The translations under genes and the position numbers were made by a program. A stretch of 64,000 nucleotides of DNA from the NCBI GenBank assembly GCA_030522415.1, contig CM060105.1, positions 18,607,777 to 18,671,776 of the forward strand, written 5' to 3'. The stretch is from Channallabes apus (Eukaryota; Chordata; Actinopteri; Siluriformes; Clariidae). The number at the start of each line of letters is the position of its first letter. Position 1 is the stretch's first letter. Below the pieces are notes generated by a model. The model did not search any database. It was not told where the DNA came from and worked only from the letters and a program-made list of their open reading frames with translations. This document shows positions 1 to 11,487 of this stretch, piece after piece.

Positions 1-440
1 CAATGCCACAGGCAGGCAATGCAACGTCCCAATTACGCGAATGGAGAGGCCGGGGTGAGTGAGCCAAGTAGGCCCTTTAATTCTCACTAAGAACTCTGTT
101 CAGCTGGCACCCGGCTTCTTGTTTTTCACGGCCGTGTTGTGGATCGACACAGAAAATCCTTCAGTTTATTGACTGCTCCACGACGCGTGATTCAGTGGGG
201 TGATTATTGCTTTCAAACACCACCAGTAACCATAATTGAGCCATTTATATGTGAGACTTTGACAAGCAGTGTCAGTTTCAGAGTGGAAGTCTGTCGTTTG
301 GTACTAATGACACTGAGCCGGGTGGAATAGCTGACGAGATGAAGGTTGTGCTACTGTAGGGTTCCCATGCCCGTCCATTAGTAGGGGTAACGATTTGGAA
401 TTTGTACACTAAACCTGCCTGGATAGCGGAAATATAATTA

Positions 441-465
441 TATAAATAAATAAATAAATAAATAT
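441..465. repeat. AAAT tetranucleotide run
   Basis: A short A-rich AAAT run ends inside the left target-site duplication of the SINE that follows. LINE machinery prefers such A/T-rich sites, so the SINE probably landed in it. Confidence 0.8.
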
Positions 466-471
466 AATGGA

Positions 472-769
472 GCCAGGCTCGATTCCCGTCTCTGTGTGCA
501 TGGAGTTTGCATGTTCTCCCCGTGCTTGGTGGGTTTCCTCCGGGTACTCCGGTTTCCTCCCACAGTCCAAAGATATGCAGGTTAGGCTAATTGGCGTTCC
601 TAAATTGCCCGTAGTGTGTGTGTGAGTGTGTGTATGTGTGTGTGCCCTGCGATGAATTGGCACCATGTCCAGGGTGTACCCCGCCTAGTGCCCAAAGTCT
701 CCTGGGATAGGCTCCAGGTCCCCCGCGACCCTGAACACAGGATTAAGCGGTATAGAAGATGAATGAATG
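472..769 (+). mobile_element. Tailed SINE, short 5' form, with target-site duplication
   Basis: Non-autonomous retroposon of the window's main SINE family. It starts at GCCAGGCTCGATTCCC, which lies inside the promoter part of the full copies. It continues through the conserved core (GGTTTCCTCCCACAGTCC), a GT-rich stretch, and the 3' part ending AAGCGGTATAGAAGATGAATGAATGA. The 11-bp duplication AATATAATGGA flanks it at 461-471 and 770-780, which proves insertion by reverse transcription. It has no coding capacity. The copy at 32837 begins at exactly the same base. The V-SINE/Mermaid assignment is from memory of the core. Confidence 0.85.
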
Positions 770-977
770 AATATAATGGAAAAGGGAAATTGGTTTATTA
801 TTGAAAATAAGGTGCAATATATTGTAATCCAAGTGGTGCAGAAAAGCATACGTCAGAAGTTTACCGTCATCCATTGCAAGGGCCAAGGTAGGGAAACTGA
901 TTGAATGCGCTTGGGAGAAATGGTCTACACTCTCTCTGCTGTCCGTCACATGTATATTATCTATTCCTCCCACTCTC

Positions 978-1230
978 ACTCATCGTCTATACAGTACCAC
1001 TTTATTATAATAGGGTCACGGGGGCCCTAACTCATAAGACTTATGGTATGGGGCGGAGAACACACTAGATAGAGTGCCAATCCATTGCAAAGCACACATA
1101 CACACACGTGAGGCAATTTGGGAACACCCAAAATTTGCTCCATGCACACAGTCCCAGAGGCAGGAATCAAACCCGGACCCTGAAGGTGCAAGGCGACAGT
1201 GCTTATCATTAAGCCACCATGCTGCCATTA
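978..1230 (-). mobile_element. Diverged SINE copy of the main family
   Basis: Read on the minus strand it shows the promoter half: a box A-like stretch near 1205-1225 (ATGATAAGCACTGTCGCC) and a box B-like GGGTTTGATTCC near 1165. A shortened core and a degraded 3' part follow. The core is missing many positions kept in the copies at 24996 and 62497, so this is an older insertion. No duplication is visible. Confidence 0.75.
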
Positions 1231-1235
1231 TTTCA

Positions 1236-1880
1236 TCCTGACTCTGTTGTTAGCTCATGAATGCAAAAAAGGGCATTTCTGGTTTTACCTGACTCAGCGG
1301 AATCTAGCGTTAACATACACCCGCCACTTTCTGCCAGCTGTTGTATGATGAGGCGAGCTACTTGTGGCACGTAAACAAATTTCAAAATCCAAAATGAAAG
1401 GTGGTGGTATACATACATGACATACAGTAAATACTCAATGGACTATTCATTTGTCCTCCTTTTACTTTTCGATTTATTAAGATGACCCAGTTTCTACCAT
1501 TGCAGTATATTGTTATAGTTTGCAAATCATTTCATGTAGAAATGTGAGATGTTCTCAATAATCAGATGTTATGGTGCTTTGTGATGGTTTGTGGACTGTC
1601 TGAAGCCAAATCGAGCCAGTTCAAATAAACTGTTGCTGAACATTGGTTTTTTTTGGAATGTGTTTCAGCTATTAGATAAACGATGGTCTCTTTTTGTTTA
1701 TTTGAAGGATGTGACCTTCATAACAAATTCAGGAATTTGGGAGGATGACAAATGTCAAAACCTGTAAGATAATATTATTATACTATGTGATCTTTTAGTG
1801 AGTCTTATCATACTGTAGTTAGTTTGGGCGTGAGCCGGGAATGCACCCTGACTGAGGACACCAGTCCATTTCAGGACAAA
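1236..1880. other. Unique AT-rich intergenic DNA
   Basis: No open frame with codon structure, no repeat family I recognise and no RNA fold stands out. Short reading frames here lack any known domain. Confidence 0.5.

Positions 1881-1882
<2 letters not shown>

Positions 1883-1936
<54 letters not shown>
1883..1936. repeat. AC dinucleotide microsatellite
   Basis: About 27 uninterrupted AC units, long enough to be polymorphic. It can form left-handed DNA. The minus-strand Val/Cys-rich reading frame across it is an artefact of the repeat. Confidence 0.95.
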
Positions 1937-1940
<4 letters not shown>

Positions 1941-2149
1941 TACAGCACCATTACAGTACATCTTAATTCATTCCAGAAACACATAGATTAGGTTCTCATG
2001 TGTGCTCCTGGGGTGCGCATATTATTGTTTCCCTGCTCTCAACACACCTAATACAATTAATCAGCCAATTAACAGGTTTTCATCATTTCCTTGGTGGGGG
2101 ACAGATCATAAGTGTACTCAATGATCAAAGTGTACTCAATGACCAGAGA

Positions 2150-2838
2150 TGTGCTGGACCATTGGCTGTGCATCAGTTCTAGGGTCCTACTTTAGGACCA
2201 CCGGCTATGGGTCATTTCATGAGTCAGTTTGTGAGCCATGTAGGGTCCCAGTCTAGGACCAGTGGCCGTGTGTCAGATCTTGAGTCCCAGTCTAGGACCA
2301 GTGGCCGTGTGTCACATCTTGAGTCCCAGCCGTGTGTCAGTTCATGGGTCAGTTTGTGGGCCGTGTAGAGTCCCAGTCTAGGACCAGTGACCATGTGTCA
2401 GTTCTGGAGTCCCAGTCTAGGACCAGTGGCCGTGTGTCAGTTTGTGGGCCGTGGAGAGTCCCAGCCTAGGACCAGTGGCCATGTGTCAGTTCTAGATTCC
2501 CTCCGTAGGACCAGTAGCCATGTGTCAGATCTTGAGTCCCAGTCTAGGACCTGTAGGTATGCGTCAGTTCTAGAGTCCCAGCCTAGGACCAGTGGCCATG
2601 TGTCAGTTCTAGATTCCCTCCCTAGGACCAGTAGCCATGTGTCAGATCTTGAGTCCCAGTCTAGGACCTGTGGGCATGCGTCAGTTCTAGAGTGCCAGTC
2701 TAGGACCAGTGGCCGTGTGTCAGTTCATGGGTCAGTTTGTGGGCCGTGTAGAATCCCAGTCTAGGACCAGTGGCCGTGCGTTAGTTCTAGAGTCCCAGTC
2801 TAGGACCAGTGGCCGTGTGTCAGTTCTACTCCCTCGCT
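2150..2838. repeat. 39-bp minisatellite with higher-order structure
   Basis: About 17 tandem units of the type GAGTCCCAGTCTAGGACCAG followed by TGGCCGTGTGTCAGTTCTA. Full units are 39 bp. A 22-bp variant (GGGTCAGTTTGTGGGCCGTG plus TA) occurs near 2220, 2346 and 2729, and a truncated unit lies near 2326. Between about 2490 and 2690 a three-unit block of 117 bp is repeated almost exactly, including its GATTCCCTCC variant unit, which points to block duplication or unequal exchange. Because 39 is a multiple of 3, a 125-codon frame stays open, but it only mirrors the repeat. Confidence 0.93.
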
Positions 2839-2983
2839 TCTTATGTAATGGCCACGTTCTCCTTAAGGGTTTTAATATAAACCTTTGCATTGTTTTTAAA
2901 AAGATTAATACAAAGCTTATTAGTGTATTATAAAAACCCATCATACTGTATATACAGTAATGTGCTACTGAAACATCATGCAG

Positions 2984-3245
2984 CACAGTCGTCCTTGCAC
3001 CACCAGGGTCCAGATTTGATACCCAGTCAGGTTCGATTCCCGTCTCTGCATGCATTGAGTTTGCATATTCTCCCCGTGCTTGTTGGGTTTTCTCCGGGTA
3101 CTCCGGTTTCCTCCCACAGTCCAATGACATGCAGATTAGGCTAATTGGCGTTCCTGCCTCGTGCCCTAAGCCTCCTGGGATAGGCTCCAGGGCCCACGTG
3201 ACACTGAACACAGGATAAAGGATATAGAAGATGAGTGAGTGAGAG
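2984..3245 (+). mobile_element. SINE copy with 15-bp target-site duplication
   Basis: It carries a promoter remnant (CGTCCTTGCACCACCAGGG, box B-like GGTTCGATTCC), the conserved core, a shortened GT region and a GATGAGTGAGTGAG tail. The duplication TGAAACATCATGCAG lies at 2969-2983 and 3246-3260 with no mismatch. The segment between core and 3' part has an internal deletion relative to the copy at 30340. Confidence 0.87.
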
Positions 3246-3260
3246 TGAAACATCATGCAG

Positions 3261-6120
3261 GAAATTTTACAAGTGTATGGTAAACTATAATACATACCAT
3301 AATATACCATGATATTAGAAAATGTATAGAGTACTAGGGTAGGTACTGTGCCAGTGTTGTTACTACAAGGTGATCTCAAAGCAGACACTCTTGGAAAAGT
3401 AGGTTCTGCACTATTCTTTTCTTTTGTCACTGGGGTCGGTACACTATTTGTATCTTTAGTGTCTACTTAGAAAGTACCTTTAAGGCTTTAATATAAAAAA
3501 GTAATTAAGGACCAGTTATGCATCTTAAATCTTTTTTTAAATGTACACTATATCTCCATTTCCAGGTGAAAGATACAAAGGTAAGGTTTATTGCCTTTTT
3601 TTCCAAGAAGACAGTATCCTTCTGGTAATCAGACCTTTATTGCGACTTTATTGGTACTTTACCCCTTTTTTTTTTTACCTGCATGTGTGTGTGTGTGTGT
3701 GTGTGTTCACGTTTCTCCATCGATGTGAGCTTTTTCAGATCGTTTAACCTACCTGTATTCCCAGTGTTTGGATTTCGAAATTAGGATTCACAGCATCGTG
3801 TCCGCGGTAAATCTCTCTCGCTCTGATGCAATCAGGGTTCCTATTCACCGTTTCTGTAATGTTCTGACGGAGGGATGTTGCACAAACACCACCTGCCCCT
3901 CTTTCTATCTATATTGGACGCTTTAGGCTGTGCACACCTCTCTTCGCTGTAATTAGAGGGCAGATGCTCTCTGAGTCTTATGCCTCGCTGCTCAATTACA
4001 GGTCATGTTGTGGGCCTCCGCTTTCCTCTGACTACACTCTTTCATCTATCCTATGCTTCTTGATCTGCGTTCCGCCAATATCGTTAGAAATTGCCTTTCT
4101 TTTCATCTCTAGCGTTCTCTCATTGTATCTTTCAAAGCTGCTATAATTAGAATCACTTCTAGCAAACCTTAGTCTAGGCTCATTTCTGTGCGCTGCTTTG
4201 TTTATTCATCATTTCTGTGCTGTTCTGAAATTTCTTTCCCCTACAGATCTCTGGAAAACTTGCGAAAGCAGCGTGGGTAGTTAAGGCTGTTTACCCCTGC
4301 CAGGCCTGTGTGGCATGGAGAGTGGCACTGTGTGGCAGTGATGGTGCTAAATCATGGTAATTAGGCGATAGACGCACCCCTGTGATTAGGGCCTCCTACA
4401 TGGCCTTGCGTCGCTGTTAAACACACACCGCACACGTATACGCACTCCCAGAAAACCACAGCTAGGAATTGTGAGAAGGAAGGAAGACGCAGCTGTGCTA
4501 ATAGAGGATACAGGAAAATGCAGAGAAAGATGGAGAGAGCGCTGAAGGAGCTATGTTGACAGATGGCGTCATGAAGACGCATGAAGAGCCGAGAGTAGGA
4601 GAGTGTTCAGGGTACATCACATGATCCTTCATTTGTGCCATAAAGTATGATTAAATATGAATCAAACACTTGAGGAAAGTAGATGAGAGCAGCGCGATGT
4701 CAAGTGGAGGAAAGCTAAGCCATAAGGGATGATGATGATGAGAGACTGATTGTGTGCGTTGGCGTGGATGTGTGTGGATTTCACGGAGAGCTTTGTTCAC
4801 GTGTATTCAGTGCTGGCCATCCTCACTGCCCTTTATCACTTCATCACAGAGCCTGAGTAAAAGATACTGTATTTTAATCACAAGACAGCCCCTTAGGTAG
4901 GCGGCAATTATAAATCATTTTCTTTACAGGTTAAGACTGTCAAAAACGTGATGTAGAAAAAAGGGATCATATTGTCAAGAATGCAAGGCATTTGTACTGT
5001 AGGATGCTACAGTAGAGACAGAGTAGTAATAGTACTGGAGGAGGGCATCGCAATGGTGTTTATATAATGCCAAATACTGAATGTTTTCTGTGTCATTAAC
5101 TGACATAGCTGGTTTCATCCCCAGTGTGGAAAACGCATTACAGATGTTTTCCAGCTCAGAAGCGAGCTCAGATTGCCTAGGTAACAAAGAAGCATTGCGT
5201 GGCATGTGTACAGTAGCAGCTTTAAGATGAACAAACATAACCATCAGAAACATTTCCTGACACACGCTTGTCTTTATGCCGCAGCATTTTCACACAGATT
5301 TGTCATAATGAAAACTGGTTACTACTGGTCATGCGTATACTGTACAGTGTCATGTTGTTGCTACTCGATCAGAGATGGATGCATCTGTATTAACAGCGTT
5401 GTTCATTTATTGCATACAATCATACAAGTTCAACTCCTAATCTCATCATCTATTTGTGTAAAGGTTCATTACAAAAGTTCACTGTACCAGTGAGAAAAGG
5501 TAAAAAATAAATAAATAAATAAATATTTTCTAAAAATAATTTAACTTTTTTTTTCTCCATGTACTTTAGCACTCTTTTGCTTCATAAGGAATATTGCAGA
5601 AATATAAATTTTTCTCACTCTGCACTCATGTTTTTCCTTCTCTTGATTTATTTTCCAAGAAGTGTGTTCTAAATAATGGCAACAGCTACCGGAATTGGCA
5701 AGACGTCGTATGGATCTTACTGTAGTTCTGATTATAATGATGATCTGCAGCCTGGTCTGAACCAACAGAAAAGACAATGCAGTACAAATCGTTGAGAAAA
5801 ACAATGGAATCAGAACACCAAGTGCATCACAGTCCAATACTCCCAAGATTCCATTCCAATGGAGTGTCCCATTCCATGGGACATACTGTACTGGACAAAC
5901 AAGTGCAATCCACAGAGGCCCACCCCACAACCCACAGCGCCCAAAAGATCCACAATGACAATGTCCTGGTGCCAGACACGATGGCGCACAACCTGAGGGT
6001 TGAGTCATATCTCGAAAAGCCATACAGTATATAGCTGGTATATATTCTAATGTAACTTACATTCTTCTTGGATTTTTCTTTCCTTTAACATCATCACATT
6101 CATATCAACATTTTACATTT
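3261..6120. other. Unique intergenic DNA with small microsatellites
   Basis: It holds a TG run at 3683-3706, GATGATGATG near 4728, and an AAAT run near 5507-5524. I find no exon with a convincing splice context and no recognisable protein domain. The 160-codon minus frame at 5541-6023 shows no known motif. Confidence 0.5.
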
Positions 6121-6305
6121 ACATTTAGACATTTGGCAGACGCTCTTATTCAGAGCGACTTACATTTTTATCTCATTACACATCTGAGCAGTTGAGGGTT
6201 AAGGGCCTTGCTCAAGGGCCCAACTGTGGCAACTTGGTGGTTGTGGGGTTTGAACCTGGGATCTTCCGAACCGTAGTCCAACGCCTTAACCACTGAGCTG
6301 GACAC
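6121..6305 (-). mobile_element. Second tRNA-derived SINE family (GACGCTCTTAT type)
   Basis: On the minus strand it begins with a tRNA-like promoter (GCTCAGTGGTTAAGGCGTTG as box A region, GGTTTGAACC-type box B near 6250). It continues through the body containing GAGCAAGGCCCTTAACCC and ends with AGAGCGTCTGCCAAATG and TAAATGTAAATG. This tail and body are widespread in teleosts, which is recalled knowledge rather than a search result. Related copies lie at 36536 and, as pieces, at 26905 and 32196. Confidence 0.8.
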
Positions 6306-6544
6306 CTGGACATTTGATTGGAAACATATTGAAGACAGTGAGCCAATGTTTCTGTCACTGTTTTTCACTTTACCTTGGAACTGCCAGTAAGGCTGACAAT
6401 GAATTACAATACATGTCCAAGGTAAGTGAAAGTCATCTCATTGACATATTTGAAAAGAGACCGATTGGTATTATTCTTGTAGGACAATCCTGTAATTTTA
6501 TTTATCTATTTTTTTCTGAACGATTAGTTGTAACTTGCCCAATA

Positions 6545-6835
6545 TTCCAATATCCCTCCTCATGTACATCTTGTCTATTAAGGAACCTCTGCAGTCTGAC
6601 TAGGGTCCGGGGAGGGCAGTGATGCCTGTTGTATTTATTCCCATTTTTCCAACTATGGTAGTACAATACCAATCAGCCTAATCTGCATGTCTTTGGACAA
6701 TGTGAGGAAACCCACCGAGCACGGGGAGAACAAGCGAACTCCATGCACACAGACCCCCGAATGGGAATTCGACCCCTGACCCTGAAGGTGCAAGGCCACA
6801 ATGCTAATCACTAAGCCTCCGTGCCACCTTCAGTA
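6545..6835 (-). mobile_element. SINE with the alternative GGAT-type 3' end
   Basis: The promoter and core match the main family (box B region near 6775, core near 6700-6760). The 3' part differs: it reads towards CCACTGTGG and CTGCAGAGGTTCC instead of the AAGCGGTATAGA end. The same alternative end occurs near 22640, 36900 and 42125, where it borders ATGG or CATC repeats. I therefore treat it as a second subfamily. Confidence 0.7.
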
Positions 6836-6839
6836 ACAT

Positions 6840-7925
6840 AGCTATCGCTGTCTGGTAAGTTAGCCCTGAGCACATTAACTAGCCACATAAGTCACACAAA
6901 TCTAAAGGAAGGGGTGACTTGTTTAAAAATAAACACTGAGCAATTCAGGTTCACTTGAAATATCTTTGGTAACATTGTCCATTGAGCAGAGTAATAGGAT
7001 TTTCCTTCAACAGGTATAAAAGAAATATTCAACTTTGAAAACTGTAGCTCCAAACAAAAACCAGCTTGCGGCCACCGAAAGAATGAACCGCTGCCGGTTG
7101 GTTACACTTTTACATAATATTAAATTTGTGTCTCATATGTTGTTATTTGTGTAATTTATTAAGTCTATAATGCAATTTGCAAACATATCCTATTACAGAA
7201 TTTAATGTGCACACTAAAGATGAAGTAGATGGAGTGGCCTGGCAAACGTTCTCTCTCTGGAATGGATTAGCTCATTACAAATACACTGCAGAGTGATTGG
7301 GAGAGTGATTGGTTCTGTCTCATATGACAAGGGCTAGAGTTTATTACCTGGACTATCCATTATCTGTAATCTTTAATGACTGGCTTTTATAAAATCTCTC
7401 TCACACACATACAGTACACACACATGCAAAACTCAATCTATACCAGGGATGATTAAAAAAAAGGCAATTGCATATATCATCTATCTGTCCATATCTTATC
7501 CATGCATTAATGGTAAATGCACTCTGGAGCTCCAAATGAAATCACTCAACCATTAAAAGACGGTGAAAGAGAGAGGTTGATACAAAAATCTTACCTTCCC
7601 ACATAAGGTTCATTACATAATCAAGCATATCAAGCATTTCAATGTTAAGTGTGATATCTACGCTTGGTTCGGCTATTGTTTATTTTGCTCAGTCCCCTTT
7701 TCTCGTCACTGCATGCTATTTTGTCTTATAGATCCTTTGGCTCAGTGAAACCTGCCCGCCCGGTGGGGATCGGACTTTTGCAGGATTTTCCCCTTTCACT
7801 CCGGTCACTTGTCTGGAGTCTGCACTACCAATCTGGGTCACACAGGCACCATCTGTCTTGACAGAATTACTGGGGGAGTAAGACAAGAAATCCTTTCTCT
7901 TTGACCAGATTAAATATGAAATATA
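6840..7925. other. Unique intergenic DNA
   Basis: Moderately AT-rich with scattered TACAGTA/TACTGTA words. A 65-codon frame at 7664-7861 has no recognisable domain. Nothing supports a gene. Confidence 0.5.
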
Positions 7926-7929
7926 GGCC

Positions 7930-7931
<2 letters not shown>

Positions 7932-7993
<62 letters not shown>
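7932..7993. repeat. AG dinucleotide microsatellite
   Basis: Thirty-one uninterrupted AG units form a homopurine strand, which can adopt triplex DNA and is prone to slippage. Confidence 0.95.
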
Positions 7994-7995
<2 letters not shown>

Positions 7996-8640
7996 AGGCA
8001 GGAACTCTCCTGCTCTTGTCCTGTGTGAAGGGGCTTTGGATAAGGTCAGATGAGACTCAAGGCAGACAGTGAAGTGACATCCTCCTGAAACCTTTGTTCA
8101 TTTGTCAGAGAGAGAGATACAGAGGAATGTATACGCCTTTATACACAGTATACAGTATACTACAGGCAACACTCCTACAATACAGTCCAATGAGTCAACA
8201 TTAATATCCCATTATAACTCATTGTGCTATAAATTATTGTGCTAATCAGCATTTATTAAATTAAAGCATTTATGGATTATGGTAATATCTGATCATGTCC
8301 ATTATCAAATGCATATATACATGTGGACTACAATCAGAAAGTTTTGCATTTAAAGGTTTTCAGGGCATTTTATAGCCAAAAATTTAAAAATTGTGTAAGC
8401 ATTCTAAACTTCTGAGATGTTATAATGTGCTGAGATTATTTATAACAGATGAGGAGTGAAATTCAGTAGTTTACTCATTATGAAAATGTTATTCCAAAGA
8501 ATTGTAATGTATAGTAACTCATTTTGTTCACAACAATTGAGCTCTCATTTTTTTAGCGTTTATTTGAGTACAGGTCTTGTTCTATCACACACTTTGCTGT
8601 GAGGACATTCTCTAATGTTTTGGCAAACATGAAGTAACTT
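7994..8640. other. Unique AT-rich intergenic DNA
   Basis: No coding, RNA or repeat signal seen beyond a TACAGTATAC-rich patch near 8140-8170. Confidence 0.5.
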
Positions 8641-8642
8641 AC

Positions 8643-8690
<48 letters not shown>
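8643..8690. repeat. AAT trinucleotide microsatellite
   Basis: Sixteen perfect AAT units, with no related repeat unit on either side. Confidence 0.95.
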
Positions 8691-8691
<1 letters not shown>

Positions 8692-8806
8692 GCAGCAGAG
8701 TCCTAAGCACTAGAATGAACTAACCTTGAAGACTGTGTCTCGGCTAGCCCTAACCAGCCAGCCTCAAACATAACTTGACCCCAATCCAATACCCAACCAA
8801 TATGTA

Positions 8807-8807
<1 letters not shown>

Positions 8808-8872
<65 letters not shown>
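8808..8872. repeat. ATT array joined to AAT array (self-complementary)
   Basis: A run of ATT units switches directly into a run of AAT units, its reverse complement. The whole block can fold into a long hairpin. It lies about 120 bp from a separate AAT array. Confidence 0.93.
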
Positions 8873-8874
8873 TC

Positions 8875-9860
8875 ACAGTATTGTATTTAAGACACCACAC
8901 ACATTTTCTCCTTAAAATGTTAAAACCAAGGAACAATCTCTGATTCTGAAAAATGAGTCAAAGTGCAAAAATGTGCAGTTTCTCGAATGGCCACTAGCTC
9001 AGTGTGGCTCAGTGAATCCCCATAGACCTCCCCCCATATTAAAACTTTACAACTCGGATAAACATGTTTGGAGCCTGGTACAAAAAAAAAAAAAAAAACG
9101 GTTTTGGAATGCATAGTTAGATTTCCCATTTAAGACGTTTTATGTAAATCATCAGATAAAATTATATTAGATCTTACAATTATACTCCAGTATTGCAATG
9201 CATCATGTTAGCTAACCAGCTAAACTTACCACCGCATGTTCCAACCAACAACTACTGTAGGTGCTGTTCACTCTGCACATGTGCCCATTTATGGATTAAA
9301 TGGGACTTAAGAGGAGTCAGCTCCTGTCAAGAAGTTGACGACCAAAGCTCCCACAGTTAAGCGAATTCAGAAGCGCTCTTCAGTAAACCTGTGGGTGACA
9401 CCATACAGTAGTTCTGGGTTTGTTCACTTCTTTTATTTTATAAAGACTATGGTTTAAACCGAGGATGAAACAGTGGTTATATTTGGCTGTGTTTCAGCCT
9501 GGTTCTACCATAATGAGAGCATGTATGGACATTCAGTATGATGGTCCATAATTGTGGCTCATATTTCAGCAGACACACATCTCACCTCTCTTTGCTTGTC
9601 CTCTTCTTGTCCACCACACAACCTGAGTCTTTCCTCTTTCAGCAAGGAACAGTTGCCATTGTACAGCATTTGCATGTGTATTTGCATTAGCAATTCTGAA
9701 AATAATTACATCATTCAGTTGAGATATGGACAGTTATATGCAATAAATGTTTATGAGAAGAATCTATTGTCTATATGCTTCTATGTGATGTAGGTATCAT
9801 TAGTCAATCTTACATTGTGTCCACTTACCTTAAAAAGCCTATCGAAGAATCACCTAAAAA
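8875..9860. other. Unique intergenic DNA with a poly-A run
   Basis: It includes a pure A run near 9080-9097. Short frames have no known domains. Confidence 0.5.
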
Positions 9861-9863
9861 TAA

Positions 9864-9864
9864 T

Positions 9865-9933
<69 letters not shown>
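9864..9933. repeat. AT dinucleotide microsatellite
   Basis: About 33 AT units with one phase break near 9890. It directly borders the deleted Tc1 relic, whose right end also meets an AT run, as expected of an element that inserts at TA. Confidence 0.93.
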
Positions 9934-9936
<3 letters not shown>

Positions 9937-9939
9937 GTA

Positions 9940-10848
9940 CAGTAGGAATATCTGTTCAATTTTTCATTAATGCAATTATCTAATCAACCAATCATATGGC
10001 AGTTGCTTCAATACATTTAGGGGTGTGGTCCTGGTCAAGGCAATCTCCTGAACTCCAAACTGAATGTCAGAATGGGAAAGAAAGGTGATTTAAGCAATTT
10101 TGAGAGTGGCATGGTTGTTGGTGCCAGACGGGCCGGTCTGAGTATTTCACAATCTGCTCAGTTACTGGGATTTTCACAACCATTTCTAGGGTTTACAAAG
10201 AATGATATGAAAAGGGAAAAACATCCAGTATGCAGCAGTCCTGTGGGCGAAAATGCCTTGTTGATGCTAGAGGTCAGAGGAGAATGAGTGGACTGATTCA
10301 AGCTGATAGAAGAGCAACTTTGACTGAAATAACCACTTGTTACAACCGAGGTATGCAGCAACGCATTTGTGAAGCCACAACAAGCACAACCTTGAGGCGG
10401 ATGGGCTACAACAGCAGAAGACCCCACCGGGTACCACTCATCTCCACTACAAATAGGAAAAAGAGGCTACAATTTGCACGAGCTCACCAAAATTGGACAG
10501 TTGAAGACTGGAAAAATGTTGCCTGGTCTGATGAGTCTCGATTTCTGTTGAGACGTTCAAATGGTAGAGTCAGAATTTGGTATAAACATGAGAACATGGA
10601 TCCATCATGCCTTGTTACCACTGTGCAGGCTGGTGGTGATGGTGTAATGGTGTGGGGGATGTTTTCTTGGCACACTTTAGGCCCCTTAGTGCCAATTGGG
10701 CATCGTTTAAATGCCACAGGCTACCTGAGCATTGTTTCTGACCATGTCCATCCCTTTATGACCACCATGTACCCATCCTCTGATGGCGAAAGGGGGTCAA
10801 ACACCGTATTAGTATGGTGTTCCTAATAATCCTTTAGGTGAGGGGATC
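9940..10848 (+). mobile_element. Internally deleted Tc1-like transposon relic
   Basis: The left non-coding part and about two thirds of the transposase gene remain. The right end has the family-like terminus (GTATTAGTATGGTGTTCC and TAATAATCCTTTAGGTGAG). Coding sequence stops at about 10786 and is joined directly to the terminal region. The expected 3' part of the gene is therefore missing, including the second and third catalytic acidic residues. The right end merges into AGGTGAGGGGATCCTCACCT, close to a palindrome. The left inverted repeat is eroded into AT-rich DNA. Confidence 0.85.
10072..10787 (+). pseudogene. Tc1-family transposase, frameshifted and 3'-deleted
   Basis: A DDE transposase would cut and paste its own element in the nucleus. 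The N-terminal helix-turn-helix region reads MGKKGDLSNFESGMVVGARR and then LSISQSAQLLGFS. A frameshift near 10175-10230 moves the frame. The second part holds the paired DNA-binding domain (QRRMSGLIQADRRATLTEIT) and the catalytic start VAWSDESRF with the first D. VMVWGMFSWHTLGPL follows, and similarity ends at TTMYPSSDG. The D and E that complete the triad are absent, so the product is dead. Short insertions and deletions indicate an old copy. Confidence 0.85.
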
Positions 10849-10854
10849 CTCACC

Positions 10855-10878
10855 TATATATATATATATATATATATA
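10855..10878. repeat. AT microsatellite at Tc1 relic border
   Basis: About 12 AT units immediately right of the element end. Confidence 0.85.
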
Positions 10879-10879
10879 A

Positions 10880-11485
10880 ATCTATTTTTAATTAATTTAT
10901 ATTTATTTGGGAAATCTATATGTCTTGTATATTATCTTTTGAGTTTTACGTGAGATGGTTCACATCGAATGTCGAAGCAGCTATAAATAGTTAAGAATAA
11001 AACAGTGTAACATCCAAACTATTTGAAATAAACAGGCAGAGCAGTGGATTTTAGCACTAATTCAGTGGTTATGCAATCGAGGCATTTGAATGATGTCCAA
11101 ATGCATTTGCTTATGTACAAAATCAATGGGAATCGACACTCTGCTGTGAGAAAATAACGTAATGGAGGTTCATAGATGGGGTTGCAAGAAATGCAAGTCT
11201 GCCTTGAGAAATGAGCCAGATCAATCATAATACATTATCTTTTCAATAAAAACAACCAGACTGGGACTTGTATAGTATTCCCAAAACTAGATTATAAAAC
11301 TCAACTTTTTCAGTGAGTAGAATTTTATAAAGGAGTCTCCAGTGTCATTTCTCTGTAATGAAAGACTTAGCTAACACAAGACACCACCTTATCATTTGTC
11401 AGTTTCATATAAAAGCTGTTTGTGGTTTATTCCTTACATTTGCTGGGTACGGTGGTCAAAAGTATTAGAACAGCATATGGCATGT
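10880..11485. other. Unique AT-rich intergenic DNA
   Basis: No recognisable gene or repeat. The 69-codon minus frame at 11019-11228 has no known motif. Confidence 0.5.
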
Positions 11486-11487
11486 AA

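Noticed and set aside
2387..2764. 125-codon plus-strand frame
   Set aside because: It lies wholly inside the 39-bp minisatellite, whose period is a multiple of three. The peptide is just the repeat translated.
2150..2838. CRISPR-like array of direct repeats
   Set aside because: Units are contiguous without unique spacers, and the DNA is plainly eukaryotic.
2732..3430. 232-codon minus-strand frame
   Set aside because: It runs through the minisatellite end and the SINE at 2984 in antisense. No domain and no conservation signal.
5541..6023. 160-codon minus-strand frame
   Set aside because: No recognisable domain, codon bias or splice context. It fits chance in DNA of this length.
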